Below are positions 4,236-6,073 of a DNA stretch of 6,073 nt, piece after piece. This stretch comes from Pirellulales bacterium (GTDB taxonomy: Bacteria; Planctomycetota; Planctomycetia; Pirellulales; Thermoguttaceae), in assembly GCA_030642635.1 (NCBI GenBank), contig DAOWNK010000201.1, positions 1-6,073 on the forward strand, given 5' to 3'. Position numbers and translations under genes: made by a program. The number at the start of each line of letters is the position of its first letter. Position 1 is the stretch's first letter. Below the pieces are notes generated by a model. The model was not told the origin of the DNA and did not search any database. It saw nothing but the letters and a program-made list of their open reading frames with translations.

Positions 4236-6073
4236 CTACCGCAAGCCGTGGTCGAGCAACTGAAAACCGGACTTGAATCTCTTGCCGCTGACAACGTCGA
4301 TAATCACAATCCGCCAGCGACCGGGTTGGTCGTTCAGCGCCGTCCGGATCGTTCGCTCGAAGCATCCGGCACCGGCCGACACGTTGTCGGTATAGGCGCG
4401 GCTGAGTTTGCCCGAAGGATCGTAGACCTCCATGCGAAGGACGTGGTCGCCGGGTGCGGCCTCGCCGCAAAGCACATTCGCCTTTACCGTGAACTTCTCA
4501 CCTTGCTTTATCTTTTTTGGCGAGACTGTGGCTTCAACACCGGTAATTTCATACGGTATAACGGCCAGCACGGCGGCAGCCTTCTGTGTTAAGTCGAACT
4601 GAGCGGTATCGGTCAGGCCGAAATACTTCTTGCCGCGAACGTCGTAAAGATGCCGCTTTTCGCCCAGCTTTATTTCAGTCGGGGTCTTTTCGTTGCGAAG
4701 TCTCAATATGCCGAGGATTTCGATGTCGCCCTGTTTGAAGGTTGCCAGTTCGTAGCCCATGTGTTCGCTGCCGTCGCTGGTTATGCGGACCGGCGTCGAT
4801 ACGTTTGCCGCCGCGAGAATGTTTTGTATTAACCGGCGCGACGGCATATTGTAGCCGAGGAACCCGTTCAAGTAGATCGCCTTCCCCTTGCCGATGCGAT
4901 TGACGACAATTGCCGGTGGGCCGTTTTCGCGGGTCGCGCCGGCGCCGGCGCGTGGTTCAATAATGTCCATACCGGCCAGTTTCAAATTGCCGGGAATCTC
5001 GATATCCGCCGTTTTGGCAATTTTCAAACCAGCCGGCTCGACTTTTCGGCAAATCTGCTTGCGAGAGATTGCAAACAGGTCTTCGACCGGTTTCCTTTGT
5101 GCGATCGGCTTGCCGTGTTCGTCGGTCGCTCCGGCGCCGATGTCGGCCACGACAACGCCGCCGTCTTTGACAAACTGCCGAATTGCTTTCAGCGTTTCAT
5201 CGGAAAGGCACAACGAACATGGCAGAAACAGCACCCGGTAGTTTTTCAACCCGCTCGAGTCGATCTGCGAAGTACCGACGTAGCGATAGGAGAACCCCAA
5301 CTCGCGGAGCATCCGGGTAACGTTCACCCGCGATTTGTAGTACCACGCATAAAGGCTGGTTGTTTCCGGGTGAAACGCTTTTTCAACGTCCGACCAGGCC
5401 CAGGCCAGGTGCATACTCGGCTGCGAGTACAGCACGGCCACCGGCGAAACGACTCGCTTGTAATCGACAAAGATTTTGCCCACGCCCTGGGTCAGGTCGT
5501 GAATGCCCGAGGCCAGCCATTTTGAGCTTTTCGTGTGCGCCAGCAGCGGATGAATAAACGCCCAGAAGTGCATCCGCTTTGCGTGAATACCCAAAGCGTC
5601 CGATCCCCAGGGCGTGCAGCCCTTCGCCCCGATGAACGCCATCCACCACGGCTTGAACTCGGCGCCTTGCTCGCTCCGGTCGTACCATATCCAGCCGGGT
5701 ATCGGGCAGTCGTCGCGCATAAACGACCTGCGAATATCGACCTTCTGCCGAATGACTTGATTCATGGGAACATGGTCTTCTTCAAACGGCTCTTTCCCAC
5801 CCGGCCGGTGGATTCTGTCTAGGATAGTGGGATATTCGATCGTCATGTCCACGTGGCGCGAGAGCGTCTCGAAATTCCAGCCGGAGAAGGGCATCTGACC
5901 GAAGGAGTTGGAAAAGCCCATGCGGACTTCCGGGTAGTTCTTCTTCACGCCATTTCGCGTAAGCAGCAGCGCATCCAGCCAAACGTGCTCCATGAACGTC
6001 CGCCAATCGACCCATTGCGAGGGATTGTCCAGCTTCCGGGCTTCCTTGTAGGTGATCTGCTTTATCTCGTCGA
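4236..6073 (-). CDS. GH42-like protein with beta-galactosidase trimerisation-type domain, C-terminal part
   Basis: The frame is open to the right edge: 26 complete codons precede the first in-window ATG (5991-5993), so the true start lies outside and at least 611 residues are present. Counting from the first complete codon, residues 1-195 look like the end of a GH42/GH-A-type barrel, rich in aromatics. Residues about 196-310 resemble the GATase-like trimerisation domain of GH42 beta-galactosidases: VAVLYSQPS, then VLFLPCSLCLSDETLKAIRQF and VKDGGVVVADIG. After a beta-rich stretch, about 515-605 form an Ig-like domain (VSPKKIKQGEKFTVKANV, then MEVYDPSGKL) like those in macroglobulin-type proteins. 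This suggests a secreted or periplasmic polysaccharide-degrading enzyme. Catalytic glutamates cannot be assigned, and a non-galactosidase role is possible. The stop is a TAG at 4236-4238. Confidence 0.7.
   Translation of the reverse strand, partial: DEIKQITYKEARKLDNPSQWVDWRTFMEHVWLDALLLTRNGVKKNYPEVRMGFSNSFGQMPFSGWNFETLSRHVDMTIEYPTILDRIHRPGGKEPFEEDHVPMNQVIRQKVDIRRSFMRDDCPIPGWIWYDRSEQGAEFKPWWMAFIGAKGCTPWGSDALGIHAKRMHFWAFIHPLLAHTKSSKWLASGIHDLTQGVGKIFVDYKRVVSPVAVLYSQPSMHLAWAWSDVEKAFHPETTSLYAWYYKSRVNVTRMLRELGFSYRYVGTSQIDSSGLKNYRVLFLPCSLCLSDETLKAIRQFVKDGGVVVADIGAGATDEHGKPIAQRKPVEDLFAISRKQICRKVEPAGLKIAKTADIEIPGNLKLAGMDIIEPRAGAGATRENGPPAIVVNRIGKGKAIYLNGFLGYNMPSRRLIQNILAAANVSTPVRITSDGSEHMGYELATFKQGDIEILGILRLRNEKTPTEIKLGEKRHLYDVRGKKYFGLTDTAQFDLTQKAAAVLAVIPYEITGVEATVSPKKIKQGEKFTVKANVLCGEAAPGDHVLRMEVYDPSGKLSRAYTDNVSAGAGCFERTIRTALNDQPGRWRIVIIDVVSGKRFKSGFQLLDHGLR

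Noticed and set aside
1..6073. A defence or other novel multi-gene system
   Set aside because: The genes are housekeeping, envelope and polysaccharide enzymes; nothing in their order or domains points to a new joint system.

Overview
The window carries five protein genes, all read from the minus strand. Moving along that strand from the right edge they are: the C-terminal part of a large GH42-like (beta-galactosidase trimerisation-type) protein, a membrane-anchored LysM/L,D-transpeptidase-like protein, orotate phosphoribosyltransferase (pyrE), glycogen synthase (glgA), and the N-terminal start of a GH57 glycoside hydrolase that runs off the left edge. No RNA genes, CRISPR array or transposase gene were seen.

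The combination suggests a planctomycete, probably of the Pirellulales type. The reasons are the LysM plus L,D-transpeptidase architecture, the long GH42-like protein with a trailing Ig-like domain, the glgA-GH57 pair, and several small palindromic repeats. This is inference from general familiarity; no marker gene is present to prove it.

Layout. Positions 1-204 hold the first 68 codons of the GH57 enzyme. Positions 205-335 are a repeat cluster made of 14-bp tandem units, a 7-bp AATTTTC repeat and an inverted copy of the 14-mers; the last 15 codons of glgA lie inside it. glgA fills 286-1794. The 1807-2070 spacer holds a 40-nt all-purine tract and a 60-nt all-pyrimidine tract. pyrE (2071-2628) starts 4 nt after the stop of the LysM/L,D-transpeptidase-like gene (2633-3832), so these two are very probably one operon. 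Its leader carries a perfect 28-bp inverted repeat built from two REP-like hairpins, one of which resembles an intrinsic terminator. Positions 3942-4235 are non-coding and end with two related palindromes. The GH42-like gene fills 4236 to the right edge.

How the genes relate: glgA and the GH57 gene fit storage-glucan synthesis and remodelling and may be co-transcribed. The LDT-like gene and pyrE are linked by position, not by pathway. The most notable points are the serine where the L,D-transpeptidase family has its catalytic cysteine, and three separate cases of small repeats entering or abutting coding sequence. I found no convincing new multi-gene system.
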